A DNA stretch of 64,000 bases, from the NCBI RefSeq assembly GCF_023921225.1, contig NZ_CP071527.1, positions 248,001 to 312,000 on the forward strand. Direction: 5' to 3'. The stretch is from Legionella lytica (GTDB taxonomy: Bacteria; Pseudomonadota; Gammaproteobacteria; Legionellales; Legionellaceae). Both the position numbers and the translations under genes were made by a program. The notes below the pieces were generated by a model that was not told the origin of the DNA, ran no database searches, and saw only the letters and a list, made by a program, of their open reading frames with translations. This document shows, in pieces, positions 25,208 to 33,916 of this stretch (its first letter is position 1; each line of letters starts with the position of its first letter).

Positions 25208-26302
25208 ATGCCACACAATAAATTTCCTTCATTAATTGTTCTCTCAGCCGCGCCTAATGGCAAAGTTCAATGTCTGGACGACAATGATGAGCCATTATCA
25301 TTGCTTGGGCATGGCCAGTCATTGGCCTGCATTTTTGTGCCGCTCCTGATGGTGGAGCAGCAGCTGGCATATAAAGATTACTCTCTTTATATTTTTGAAA
25401 ATGCCGATGATCTGCCAATTAAAATCAACAAAATTATGCAGCATGAACAGGATGCAATTTTGTTAATAGGCGCTCGCGAGCAGCGCGAGATTTATTACAT
25501 TGAGGACAGTACATTAGTTTTTGACACGCCGATCCTTATTTCCTGTGAGATTCATCTTGAGTTAATCGATGAACTAGATATCGGCCCTGAGGGTAAAGTG
25601 ACCAGTCAAGAATCCTATTATCGGGATACGGTGATTACATTATTGCGGAATGCAGGTCATCGTGGAAATGAAGCTGAAATATCAGGTACACGAGTGGGCC
25701 TTAATGTATTTTCAAGAGATTTTTCTCCGTGTAATGCTATTGTTGCCAAAAGAAAACTAGATAATCAATTTGTTCTACACCACTCGACAAGTGCAAGCAT
25801 GGATAAAACCAGGCCTGGGGTGGAGCTTTTTATGGAGGGGATAGAGGACGGATTTTCCTTTGCAGCAGTGATGCAAAACCCTCGAAATAAAAAAAATTAC
25901 TTAAAAGCACCGATGCTTGCCGCCCAATTGGCAATACAACTTCATGACGAGAATATAAGCCGTATTAATATTCCTGAGGGGTATGGTGCAATCGCATGCA
26001 TTAACGGTGATACCATTATCATGGCTCAAAGGATGGAGTTTTTTAAGAGCGAATTAGATAAACGAACAGTCATTGGGCAACTTAAAACAAAAAGCGAAGA
26101 GACCACTCGTTTTATTGAATTAGATAATGAATGCCTTTCTTTACCTGAAACTGCAAAAGAACTCCGGGGGCAACTCTTAGTAGAAGAGAACTCAGGAATG
26201 AGGGCTGTATACAGAAACCTTTTAGGGCAACTAGGTTTATTCGCAACAGTACAGAAAGATTTACCCCAGCTTGAACAAAAGAGTAGGTGTACTTTAATAT
26301 AA
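25208..26302 (+). CDS. Hypothetical protein ending in a CaaX prenylation box; candidate effector
   Basis: 364 residues, no known family recognised. It is soluble and mixed alpha/beta, with no signal peptide. The last four residues are CTLI (Cys361), preceded by the basic KSR. This fits a CaaX box in which Ile/Leu at the last position would favour geranylgeranylation by host enzymes. Bacteria lack protein prenyltransferases, but Legionella injects several CaaX-ended effectors that host enzymes modify. It has its own extended -10 promoter and is not in an operon. The frame could also be an unrelated protein ending in Cys by chance. Confidence 0.7.
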   Translation: MPHNKFPSLIVLSAAPNGKVQCLDDNDEPLSLLGHGQSLACIFVPLLMVEQQLAYKDYSLYIFENADDLPIKINKIMQHEQDAILLIGAREQREIYYIEDSTLVFDTPILISCEIHLELIDELDIGPEGKVTSQESYYRDTVITLLRNAGHRGNEAEISGTRVGLNVFSRDFSPCNAIVAKRKLDNQFVLHHSTSASMDKTRPGVELFMEGIEDGFSFAAVMQNPRNKKNYLKAPMLAAQLAIQLHDENISRINIPEGYGAIACINGDTIIMAQRMEFFKSELDKRTVIGQLKTKSEETTRFIELDNECLSLPETAKELRGQLLVEENSGMRAVYRNLLGQLGLFATVQKDLPQLEQKSRCTLI

Positions 26303-26470
26303 GTTTAACCCAAATGATGAGAATCTTGCTGATGGAAGTCGGCCATAGCCCGATATTCATATTTGGGATAAAAATATAAACGCCTACTTCGCGATCTTAA
26401 TTCAGTGCGCTGAAATAAAAAATGCCTTTAAAAAACGATTAAAAATTTTTGCAGAGCTCATTTTCATTGG

Positions 26471-26704
26471 CTAAGTAAAAATGGGATTAAAAATTGAGAG
26501 TGACATAAAAAGCCCGTAGCATTTTTCATTGAATAGTACATCTGTTGTCTTATTCATAAAAAATACCTCTGCCCCGCGATTTTTTGCTTTACCATTAAAC
26601 GATAAAATAGACGAGAAAACGCCTTTATCACAACCGTCATCTCCATCGTTATAATTGTTTTTGAGGAGGTTGTTGAATATTGGATACCGACTTTTGAGAC
26701 GAGA
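26471..26704 (-). pseudogene. Possible remnant of a minus-strand gene in a 406-base gap
   Basis: A frame without start codon is open between stops at 26707 and 26471. It reads RYPIFNNLLKNNYNDGDDGC, then DKGVFSSILSFNGKAKNRGA and EVFFMNKTTDVLFNEKCYGL, which has the texture of a real protein. Only an internal ATG (about 26570) is available. It may be the 3' end of a lost gene. The rest of the gap (26303-26470) shows no further feature. Confidence 0.3.
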
Positions 26705-26712
26705 TTATTTTG

Positions 26713-27762
26713 ATGAATAAATTAACGCAGCGTATTAAAAAGTACGAGTCTGTTTCAACACATATGGCTTGTCTAAGCAATGAAACGCTAGGACAGATTT
26801 TAAATCAGGCAAAGCCGGTACATGCTGGCATCGGTGGCAAATCAGTCTTTGCTTATATAAACAACATCCCCGTATTTGTGAAAAAAATTCCAATAACCGA
26901 TAGAGAACAGCTTCCACAAAACCTAATGTCCACGGCCAATATTTTTGATTTGCCTTTATTTTACCAATACGGTGTTGGCTCTGCCGGTTTTGGCGTATGG
27001 CGCGAGCTAGCCACACACATTATGACAACCAATTGGGTCATTTTAGCGGAATGCGTTAATTTTCCTCTAATGTATCATTGGCGTATCCTTCCTGGCACCC
27101 CAGAGGATTTAAATATTGATCATTGGGGTAATATCGATGAATATACTCAATATTGGGAAAATTCGAGCTCCGTGCGTATGCGCGTACAAGATATTAATAA
27201 TGCTTCCACTTATGCCGCAGTATTTCTGGAATATGTCCCGCAAAATTTGGAACATTGGTTAGGTAATGAAATAAAACAAGGGGATGAGCGCGCGGAGCGC
27301 GCTATTCAATTCGTTGAGCGTAGTCTTAATTCCACAAATCGTTATATGAATGCTCACGGTCTTATTCATTTTGATGCGCATTTTAGAAATATTCTGACCG
27401 ATGGTGATACCTTATTTTTTACTGACTTTGGCTTGGCTTTATCGGAAAAATTTGCACTAAGCTCTGCTGAAGCTGCGTTTTTAAAACAGCATCGCAATTA
27501 TGATGAAGCCTGTGCTGCCGTTAATTTACTCCATTGCCTCATCACGTCAATTTTTGGCAAAGAGCACTGGGAAAGAAAGCTGCATGAACTGATTCAAAGT
27601 GAGGCAACACAATTGATGCCAATTTTAGCAGCATGTATTAAACGTTATGGTTTAACTGCGTTAATGATGGATGAGTTTTTTCAACAACTGCAAAAAGACA
27701 GTAAATTAACGCCTTATCCGGCATCGCGCATCAATGAGTTATTAATGAAGAATGAGTGCTAA
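26713..27762 (+). CDS. Protein-kinase-fold protein (putative Ser/Thr or small-molecule kinase)
   Basis: 349 residues from ATG 26713. The catalytic loop GLIHFDAHFRN (216-226) gives HxD with Asp221 and Asn226, and TDFGLAL (237-243) is the metal-binding DFG. A Lys pair (VFVKKIP, 57-58) is the likely beta3 Lys, after a Gly-rich AGIGGKS. It is thus a complete kinase core of the divergent bacterial type. No membrane segment or signal is seen. It could be an effector kinase in this genus, or an aminoglycoside-phosphotransferase-like enzyme; the DFG and HxD spacing fits protein kinases better. Monocistronic, followed by wrbA after 101 bases. Confidence 0.75.
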   Translation: MNKLTQRIKKYESVSTHMACLSNETLGQILNQAKPVHAGIGGKSVFAYINNIPVFVKKIPITDREQLPQNLMSTANIFDLPLFYQYGVGSAGFGVWRELATHIMTTNWVILAECVNFPLMYHWRILPGTPEDLNIDHWGNIDEYTQYWENSSSVRMRVQDINNASTYAAVFLEYVPQNLEHWLGNEIKQGDERAERAIQFVERSLNSTNRYMNAHGLIHFDAHFRNILTDGDTLFFTDFGLALSEKFALSSAEAAFLKQHRNYDEACAAVNLLHCLITSIFGKEHWERKLHELIQSEATQLMPILAACIKRYGLTALMMDEFFQQLQKDSKLTPYPASRINELLMKNEC

Positions 27763-27863
27763 AACTAAAGATTTTTGGAAAAAATAATAATAGTCTACAA
27801 GACATCAACGTAAGTATCGGCTATCCTGCTAATTGCATTTTATATCAGTAAAAGGAATTTAAG

Positions 27864-28460
27864 ATGAGTAAAGTATTAGTGTTATATTATTCAAGCTACG
27901 GGCATGTTGAGACAATGGCTTATGCGGTTGCAGAAGGGGCAAAAGAAGTTCCTGGTGTTGAGGTGGTAGTTAAACGCGTACCTGAAACAATGCCAGACGA
28001 TGTTGCCAAAAAAGCAGGGGTAAAGCTTGATCAAAAGGCTCCGATTGCAAGCCCATCAGAGTTAGTAGATTATGATGCCATTATTTTTGGCACACCTACT
28101 CGTTTCGGTAATATGGCAGCACAAATGCGTAACTTTCTTGATCAAACTGGCAGCTTATGGGTGCAAGGGAAATTAATTGGAAAAATAGGAAGTGTTTTTG
28201 TCTCTACTGGCACCGGAGGCGGAAATGAAACAACGATTACTTCTTTTTGGAATACGCTTGCCCATCATGGAATGTTGATAACCGGCGTTCCTTATAGTGA
28301 ATCGAGTCTGTTTGACCTGAGTGAAATGCGTGGAAGCTCACCTTATGGAGCGGGCACCATTGCGGGCGCCGATGGCAGTCGTACTCCCCTGGAAATCGAA
28401 AAGAAAATTGCCAGATCCCAAGGGCGCCATGTTGCTGAACTTAGCAAAAAACTAGCTTAA
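27864..28460 (+). CDS. wrbA: NAD(P)H:quinone oxidoreductase, WrbA type
   Basis: 198 residues, the family length. Flavodoxin-like FMN binding: [12 protein letters not shown] (9-20) for the phosphate loop, [20 protein letters not shown] for the isoalloxazine loop, and [12 protein letters not shown]. The enzyme reduces quinones by two electrons with NAD(P)H and protects against oxidative stress. AAAGGAATTTAAG supplies the ribosome site. A hairpin terminator follows at 28471. Confidence 0.95.
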   Translation: MSKVLVLYYSSYGHVETMAYAVAEGAKEVPGVEVVVKRVPETMPDDVAKKAGVKLDQKAPIASPSELVDYDAIIFGTPTRFGNMAAQMRNFLDQTGSLWVQGKLIGKIGSVFVSTGTGGGNETTITSFWNTLAHHGMLITGVPYSESSLFDLSEMRGSSPYGAGTIAGADGSRTPLEIEKKIARSQGRHVAELSKKLA

Positions 28461-28470
28461 AGAGATTAAA

Positions 28471-28502
28471 TGTAATCATTGTCTGTGATGGCAATGATTA
28501 CA
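28471..28502 (+). terminator. Hairpin after wrbA
   Basis: TGTAATCATTG at 28471-28481 pairs perfectly with CAATGATTACA at 28492-28502, with a 10-base loop. There is no long T-tract, but the position 10 bases after the stop fits a terminator. Confidence 0.6.
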
Positions 28503-28550
28503 TCGCTGGATCTTCTGCAATGGTTGTTGAGGTAGCTTGTAAGTGGTATA

Positions 28551-28944
28551 GGCTATACCTATTTTAATCCAGGAACAGGATATGAGTTTTCTTCCGTGTT
28601 AGGCTGGACTTATAACTTTGAAAATAAACAGACCCACACCAAAATGGTGTAGATATGCATTCGGACTTTAGTGCTTCTAAGTTTTTTTCTAGAAAACGCA
28701 ACTAGGAGCCGTTGGTTATATCTATCAACAATTATTCTGTGATCGGGGGCGTGGCAATTTTGTTGGGTGTTTTAAATCGCGAGTATTTAGTGCCGGGCCA
28801 CAAATTGGTTATTTAAAAGTATTTAAACGGGTACACGTATTGCTTAATCTCAAAGGTTATAAAGAGTTTAATGCACAGGCTAGAGCATCAGGATGGAATA
28901 GTTGGTTAACTCTTTCTATTTCTCCTTTTAATACTAAAGGTTAA
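28551..28944 (+). pseudogene. Decayed SphA/MetA-pathway outer-membrane beta-barrel gene
   Basis: The segment can be read through in three frames. GYTYFNPGTGYEFSSVLGWT then YNFENKQTHTK, a shift to NGVDMHSDFSASKFFS, and a shift to GAVGYIYQQLFCDRGRGNFV, FKSRVFSAGPQIGYL and ASGWNSWLTLSISPFNTKG followed by TAA. This is the C-terminal pattern of the putative phenol-degradation MetA/SphA porin family. At least two frameshifts, and the missing N-terminal two thirds, show it is dead. Confidence 0.7.
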
Positions 28945-28966
28945 GACTTTTAGGAGGAGTTTTTTT

Positions 28967-29512
28967 ATGGAAAAGAATAATGCGCTACATCCTTGGACTG
29001 CGCGGTTTGCTGTCGGAATAATCATACTGCTGCTTACCTTCATCGGTCTAATTCTGACCAATATGAAAGCCTCAGGCGCGTGGCGCTTTTGGCAAATCAC
29101 CACCGTTATCATCGCTTTACTTGCTTTGGGCTTGAGTTTTTACCTTAAACATAAGAATGCTATCTCAACGCCTGCGCTTATTTGGCATGAACTATTGCAT
29201 TGGTTAGGGCTAATTGGTTCGGTTTATATCATGTCAATTTATGTCGATATAGGTATTATAAGTCCCTTTCTTGGAACATTAGGGGTTATCACACTAATTG
29301 CTCAAGCGATTTTTTTGGCCGGTATTTATATTGAGTCGACTTTCCTTTTTATAGGGGTAGTACTTGGTTTATTCGCCATAAGTATTGCGTGGATGGAAAC
29401 ACATATATTTCTTTTCATTGTGCCTATTTTAATTATTGCCATTGTTGCCTTAGGATTTTTCCTACGACGCAAGCATTTAGCTTCAGTAGCTAGTTTGAAT
29501 AAAGATGAATGA
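28967..29512 (+). CDS. Small multi-pass membrane protein of unknown function
   Basis: 181 residues. Hydrophobic segments at about 12-30, 41-57, 70-90, 95-118, 121-138 and 144-165 suggest six helices; the C-terminus is basic (RRKHLASV). A strong GGAGGAG site lies 8 bases before the ATG. No family is recognised. It may be an inner-membrane protein. It is followed by an efficient-looking bidirectional hairpin and is not clearly linked to neighbours. Confidence 0.75.
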   Translation: MEKNNALHPWTARFAVGIIILLLTFIGLILTNMKASGAWRFWQITTVIIALLALGLSFYLKHKNAISTPALIWHELLHWLGLIGSVYIMSIYVDIGIISPFLGTLGVITLIAQAIFLAGIYIESTFLFIGVVLGLFAISIAWMETHIFLFIVPILIIAIVALGFFLRRKHLASVASLNKDE

Positions 29513-29529
29513 AAAATTAAATAATATAG

Positions 29530-29553
29530 CCTGGTTGCTCGCAACCAGGTTTT
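29530..29553. terminator. Bidirectional terminator and dispersed palindrome, copy 1
   Basis: CCTGGTTGC / GCAACCAGG hairpin with a two-base loop followed by TTTT, between convergent genes. The same stem occurs at 38961-39027 and 57613-57636. Confidence 0.8.
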
Positions 29554-29592
29554 CATTGAACTGCACTACATTAGTACACAAACACGCATTAT

Positions 29593-30618
29593 TTAAACCA
29601 CAACCCCAAGCTCAAACCAAGAGATAGCCTCTTGCTCCTCATCATAAATGCTCTTAAACCAAGAGGGTATGTGCATAGCAGATGTTGAATGAGTGTCTTG
29701 TCTTTCTTGTCTTGGTAAATAGCTATAAAATAATTTCTCTAAAGCCTGATTATCATCAATTAACAGGGTAATTTGATTTACTAGATAATAGGTTTCTCGC
29801 GGTTTAATTTTGCTTCCTTGTCCATTTTGATCAAGCCAGCGTAACGACGCTAAGCCAATAAACATAGACCAGGCGCAGAATAAACGATATGGGCGTCCTG
29901 TAACTATGGGAATGCTTTTTATATAGGCTAGCGAATGATGGGCATTGATGGCTAAACTCTCGTGTAAATTTGTTCCTGGCGAAACAAAAAAGCGCCCGTT
30001 TGCTTCATCATCTATCTTATCTTTTAAGATATTAACTTTTTGTAAAAAAAAGCCAAAATGAAAGGATTGATTTAACAGCTCAGCAGTCCATTTAAAATCA
30101 GCAATTACGTAAGTAAAAATTTGTGACAGTAGTTTGCCAACGATTCCTGCAACAAAAAAGCAATACTGATTGGTGGTTGCTAGAGAAGGAAAGATAATTT
30201 TGTCTTCAACTGTATAATGATTAAGAAAATGCTGCATCCCATCGATCATTTGCACAATGGTTTTTATCATCGCGTTTTTTATGGGGGCAGGTAATTTATC
30301 TTTATCTTCGAGCAAGAGCGGAAGATCGCAAAGTAACAGTTTTTCTTCCGAGGGTAGTTGAGCTGGAAAACGAGCGAGCCATTTAATGAATTGCTCATTA
30401 GATGGCTTTTCTATTAGAAATGATTTGAATGTTGCAAATGAGTTATTTTGTGCCTGCATTTCATGCCAGTTTGCATCTTCAATACTATCGACAATACGCA
30501 AAAACAAATAACTCAATGCAACCCATTCTTTTGCAGGCGAAGTTAATTGGCTAATACAAAAGCTAAAACTTCTGCTTACACGTTCTAAGTGTTGATAATA
30601 AAAAGAAAACTGCCGCAT
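29593..30618 (-). CDS. Squalene/phytoene synthase family protein
   Basis: 341 residues. The first aspartate-rich motif DSIED is at 44-48 and the second, NILKDKIDD, at 196-204. SFSFCISQL (16-24) and RFFVSPG are also in family positions. The family joins two isoprenoid diphosphates head to head (squalene, phytoene, dehydrosqualene) at the membrane surface. It starts 5 bases after the stop of the fusion gene, so the two form an operon. The natural product cannot be told; no hopene cyclase or phytoene desaturase is in the window. Confidence 0.85.
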   Translation of the reverse strand: MRQFSFYYQHLERVSRSFSFCISQLTSPAKEWVALSYLFLRIVDSIEDANWHEMQAQNNSFATFKSFLIEKPSNEQFIKWLARFPAQLPSEEKLLLCDLPLLLEDKDKLPAPIKNAMIKTIVQMIDGMQHFLNHYTVEDKIIFPSLATTNQYCFFVAGIVGKLLSQIFTYVIADFKWTAELLNQSFHFGFFLQKVNILKDKIDDEANGRFFVSPGTNLHESLAINAHHSLAYIKSIPIVTGRPYRLFCAWSMFIGLASLRWLDQNGQGSKIKPRETYYLVNQITLLIDDNQALEKLFYSYLPRQERQDTHSTSAMHIPSWFKSIYDEEQEAISWFELGVVV

Positions 30619-30623
30619 AAAGG

Positions 30624-32426
30624 TTAACCAACTTGTCCTTCACTTTGCGGCAGATTCTTTCTTATTTTACGGTAACTGTCCTCGATGCTTTTTGCCAACT
30701 CATCATAGGAAATATAATTTTTCCACACATGCATGAGTGAAAATAAATAAAGGAATCCAAATTCCAGGTCATTTTCTAAGAGTGTATTACTGTATTTGAT
30801 AAACTTATCTAGGTTTGAAAATGGTCGTGATATGGGTTTGGATTTAGCTTGCTCCATATCAGCAAACATTTGATCAAAGGCATCTTGCATGTAATGTGGT
30901 AGTGGGATATTGCCATCAAATACACGATGGTCAACACTTAGGCCTACAGGCAATATATCTTGGGCTTCAAATTGTTTCGTTGTTTTATTCCAAACCTGTC
31001 TCTTTTCTATTTCGGTTAAGGTTAATTTAAAGGTTTCACTGGGAAATAAGGGCGAAATAGCTGCCTGATAGCCCCAATGACCAATGTTACTCAATGAAAT
31101 AGCCGGTCTTGCAAATAAGAAATCACGATATACTCGCTCATGTCGAGGAGTCAGGAGGCGGTTTACTACCTCATTTAAATAGGGGTGTTCTTTTTGTAAG
31201 GCTTGGGTTTTTTTATAACAATAGGTCATGATGCTCATATCATGCTGAATATGTTGCGCTAATTCAGCCATAGTCATTTCATGACAATTTTTAAATTCAA
31301 TCGCACCCAGCTGATCACTGCCTGGAATTTTTACTGCAAGCGCAACATGACTGTCATGGGAGTTGTACAGTTTATGATTGAAAATATAATTTCTCGCTTG
31401 CGGGTTATCAAAACAGGACTTACTTAGTGCTTGCAACATCAGACAAGTGATTGTTTCTGGTTTAAATTTCTTTTCGAAAAAGCAAACGGGGCTAACATTA
31501 ATGCTAAAAATGGCGGATTCAGTAGGTAATTCGGGATCATTCCATAATGCGGACAGTAGCTTACGCACATTGGTAAGTTCAACTGGCGTATCTTTTTCAT
31601 AATCATGAGATAGGTTTTTCAGCAATAGGGGCATGCTCTCCATAAACAACTGCCAATGAGCTGAGGGTGTGATGCCTATTTGTTTTAACATGGAATGTTG
31701 TTTCTGATTAATATTGTTCATCAACTTCAACGAGCCTTCCTTGCCTAAAAGGATGCCCAGGGTTGTTACGTATTGTTCATGAGCGAATACAGTATTAATT
31801 AACTCATCTTCAAAAATGGCTAATTTTTTCTGTAAATATTCTTTATTAGGCAAGCCAATTTGGCGGTATAAATCATATTCATCCATATGCCGGCTTTCAT
31901 CTGCAAGTACGGCTTCAAAAACAGATGTGGCAATGTTTTTCTCTTTCATGGCAATACATAATTCTTCTACCCAACCTTCGCCGACTAAATTTACTAAAGT
32001 TAAGGAAGTTGCTAGATCATCTTCGCCCTCAAGGGAGGAAATAAAATGATTGATGCTCTTTTGATGCCCTAAAGGTAGTGAATAAGGAGCGGACAGCTGG
32101 AATGCCAGTTTGGTAAACATCGTCGCATGAAAAATTTCATCCGTAATTTGTTGGCGCATTTGTTGATACAAATCGGTGCCACGGAGTTTCTCAAGCGATC
32201 TTATTAGGCCTCTTAAACCAATCGTTTCTAATTGGGCAAATAATGAAAATAAATGAATGTAGATAAGCTTATCATGCTCAAGTTGAAATGGTATTTCATT
32301 ATAAAATATCTTATCAATTCGATTCTGGATTGTTTCCTTTTCCTCAGCAGTTAGTACAGACCATGCTTTGTTTAAGGCTCTTTCTGCACTCCAAGTTGGT
32401 TTTATCAAATCATTTAATTGAGTCAT
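30624..32426 (-). CDS. Fusion of a ferritin-like diiron domain with an E2-type acyltransferase domain
   Basis: 600 residues. Residues 1-230 form a diiron four-helix bundle, with iron-ligand candidates Glu67, Glu97/His100 (DEIFH), Glu150 or Glu154, and Glu177/His180 (DESRH). Residues about 290-530 resemble the catalytic domain of 2-oxoacid dehydrogenase E2 subunits: GLSVDHRVFDG places the catalytic His and Asp at 500 and 504. No lipoyl domain or E1/E3-binding segment is present, so it is not a normal E2. The first enzyme of a two-gene operon with the squalene-synthase-like gene. An oxidative step followed by an acyl transfer on an isoprenoid is an inference. Confidence 0.75.
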   Translation of the reverse strand: MTQLNDLIKPTWSAERALNKAWSVLTAEEKETIQNRIDKIFYNEIPFQLEHDKLIYIHLFSLFAQLETIGLRGLIRSLEKLRGTDLYQQMRQQITDEIFHATMFTKLAFQLSAPYSLPLGHQKSINHFISSLEGEDDLATSLTLVNLVGEGWVEELCIAMKEKNIATSVFEAVLADESRHMDEYDLYRQIGLPNKEYLQKKLAIFEDELINTVFAHEQYVTTLGILLGKEGSLKLMNNINQKQHSMLKQIGITPSAHWQLFMESMPLLLKNLSHDYEKDTPVELTNVRKLLSALWNDPELPTESAIFSINVSPVCFFEKKFKPETITCLMLQALSKSCFDNPQARNYIFNHKLYNSHDSHVALAVKIPGSDQLGAIEFKNCHEMTMAELAQHIQHDMSIMTYCYKKTQALQKEHPYLNEVVNRLLTPRHERVYRDFLFARPAISLSNIGHWGYQAAISPLFPSETFKLTLTEIEKRQVWNKTTKQFEAQDILPVGLSVDHRVFDGNIPLPHYMQDAFDQMFADMEQAKSKPISRPFSNLDKFIKYSNTLLENDLEFGFLYLFSLMHVWKNYISYDELAKSIEDSYRKIRKNLPQSEGQVG

Positions 32427-32678
32427 AAATTAATACCAGTCCATTAGTTAGGTAATATGCGCCTACACTCTACCACAGTTGGCGAATTGTAAAAATATAT
32501 CAAGAGGATAAAAGAAACAGAACCAATTTAGAAGATGTTGTAATCAGGCTGCCCACGCTATCACAAGACAATTGCATTTCCATGTAGTGTTACTTTAAGA
32601 TGGGTTTTCAGTGAGTTGGAACATGCACTAAGTCTAAGCGGTGTTTTGCTTGGTATATTGCCAAAACAAAGAGTTATT

Positions 32679-33836
32679 ATGACAACATTAGAATGGTTAA
32701 CGAAACTCATTGCATTTGATACTACGTCTCGTAATTCAAATATGCCGCTAATTGATTATGTGACCAATGGCTTCAATGATATGAACCTTGAGCCGATTTT
32801 GATTCCTGATACGAAAGAGCCTAAGGCAAATTTATTAGCTACTTTGCCTGGAAAAAATGGTTGTCGAGAGGGCGGTATCGTCTTGTCAGGCCACACGGAT
32901 GTAGTTCCTGTCGATGGGCAAGATTGGGCTACAGATCCTTTTAAGGCTACCGTGATTGGCGATAAAGTATATGGGCGTGGCACTTGCGATATGAAGGGTT
33001 TTATTGCGGTAGTTATGGCTCTTATTCCTGAATTGAAAGCCCAAAACTTTGCATTTCCTATCCATTTTGCGTTTTCTTATGATGAGGAAATTGGTTGCCT
33101 GGGGGCGCCGCATTTAATTGAAAAAATGGTTGCACTTAATTACCAACCTAAAGCGTGTATTGTTGGTGAACCGACGCTTATGTTGCCAGTTATTGGTCAT
33201 AAGGGAATACGCGTTTATCGGTGCCAAATCCACGGTGTTGCAGCTCATTCGTCGTTGACTAGTCAAGGATGTAATGCAATTGAGCACGCGGCGGGTTTCA
33301 TTAGCTATCTTCGTTCCATCGCTCAACGTTTTAAAACCGAAGGTACTCAAGACAAAGCTTATGATGTGCCTTATACCACCTTAACGACTAATTTAGTTAA
33401 AGGTGGGAATGCTTATAATACGATTCCTAGTTTATGTGAGTTTATTTTTGAGTTTAGAAACTTAGCAGCGGATAATCCTGACGCACTGCATCGCTCTATT
33501 TTGGCTTACGTTGCCGAGCAGTTAGTGCCTGGGATGCAAGAAGAGCAAGCAGCTGCTCAAGTTGTGCTTGATACCATTGCGAGTGCCCCAGGCTTAGATA
33601 CGCCGCCTACGGAAGCCTTGGTTCGTGCTGCCCAAGCAGTGACGAATAGCTCGGAATTATTAAAGGTTGCTTATGCTACTGAGGCAGGGTTATTTCAACA
33701 AGCCCACGTCCCTACAATTGTTTGTGGTCCTGGGAGTATCGAACAAGCACATCGCGCAGATGAATTTGTTGCATTAGAGCAATTACAGCGATGCGAGCGC
33801 TTTATCATCGATATGCTTCACGCCCCATTTTTATGA
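32679..33836 (+). CDS. argE: M20 family zinc deacylase, acetylornithine deacetylase-like
   Basis: 385 residues from ATG 32679, which follows AAAGAG; an ATG at 32616 would add a poorly conserved leader. M20 zinc-site pattern is visible: SGHTDVVPVDG, then GRGTCDMKG and YDEEIGCLGAPHLI (two catalytic acids), GEPTLMLPVIGHKG and a C-terminal PGSIEQAHRADEFV with the last His. Family members release acyl groups from N-acyl amino acids; acetylornithine to ornithine is the best-known reaction. Substrate choice between ArgE and a related deacylase cannot be made from sequence alone. Confidence 0.9.
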   Translation: MTTLEWLTKLIAFDTTSRNSNMPLIDYVTNGFNDMNLEPILIPDTKEPKANLLATLPGKNGCREGGIVLSGHTDVVPVDGQDWATDPFKATVIGDKVYGRGTCDMKGFIAVVMALIPELKAQNFAFPIHFAFSYDEEIGCLGAPHLIEKMVALNYQPKACIVGEPTLMLPVIGHKGIRVYRCQIHGVAAHSSLTSQGCNAIEHAAGFISYLRSIAQRFKTEGTQDKAYDVPYTTLTTNLVKGGNAYNTIPSLCEFIFEFRNLAADNPDALHRSILAYVAEQLVPGMQEEQAAAQVVLDTIASAPGLDTPPTEALVRAAQAVTNSSELLKVAYATEAGLFQQAHVPTIVCGPGSIEQAHRADEFVALEQLQRCERFIIDMLHAPFL

Positions 33837-33855
33837 AGCTTTAAGTAGAAAAAAT

Positions 33856-33889
33856 TGTAGCCTTGACGCAGCGCAGCATCAAGGCTACA
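33856..33889. terminator. Bidirectional hairpin between argE and the MltA-like gene
   Basis: TGTAGCCTTGA at 33856-33866 pairs with TCAAGGCTACA at 33879-33889. It lies between convergent stops. Its sequence begins like the GTAGCC dispersed repeats. Confidence 0.6.
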
Positions 33890-33916
33890 CACGTAGCCCG
33901 AGTTTACATACCACCA

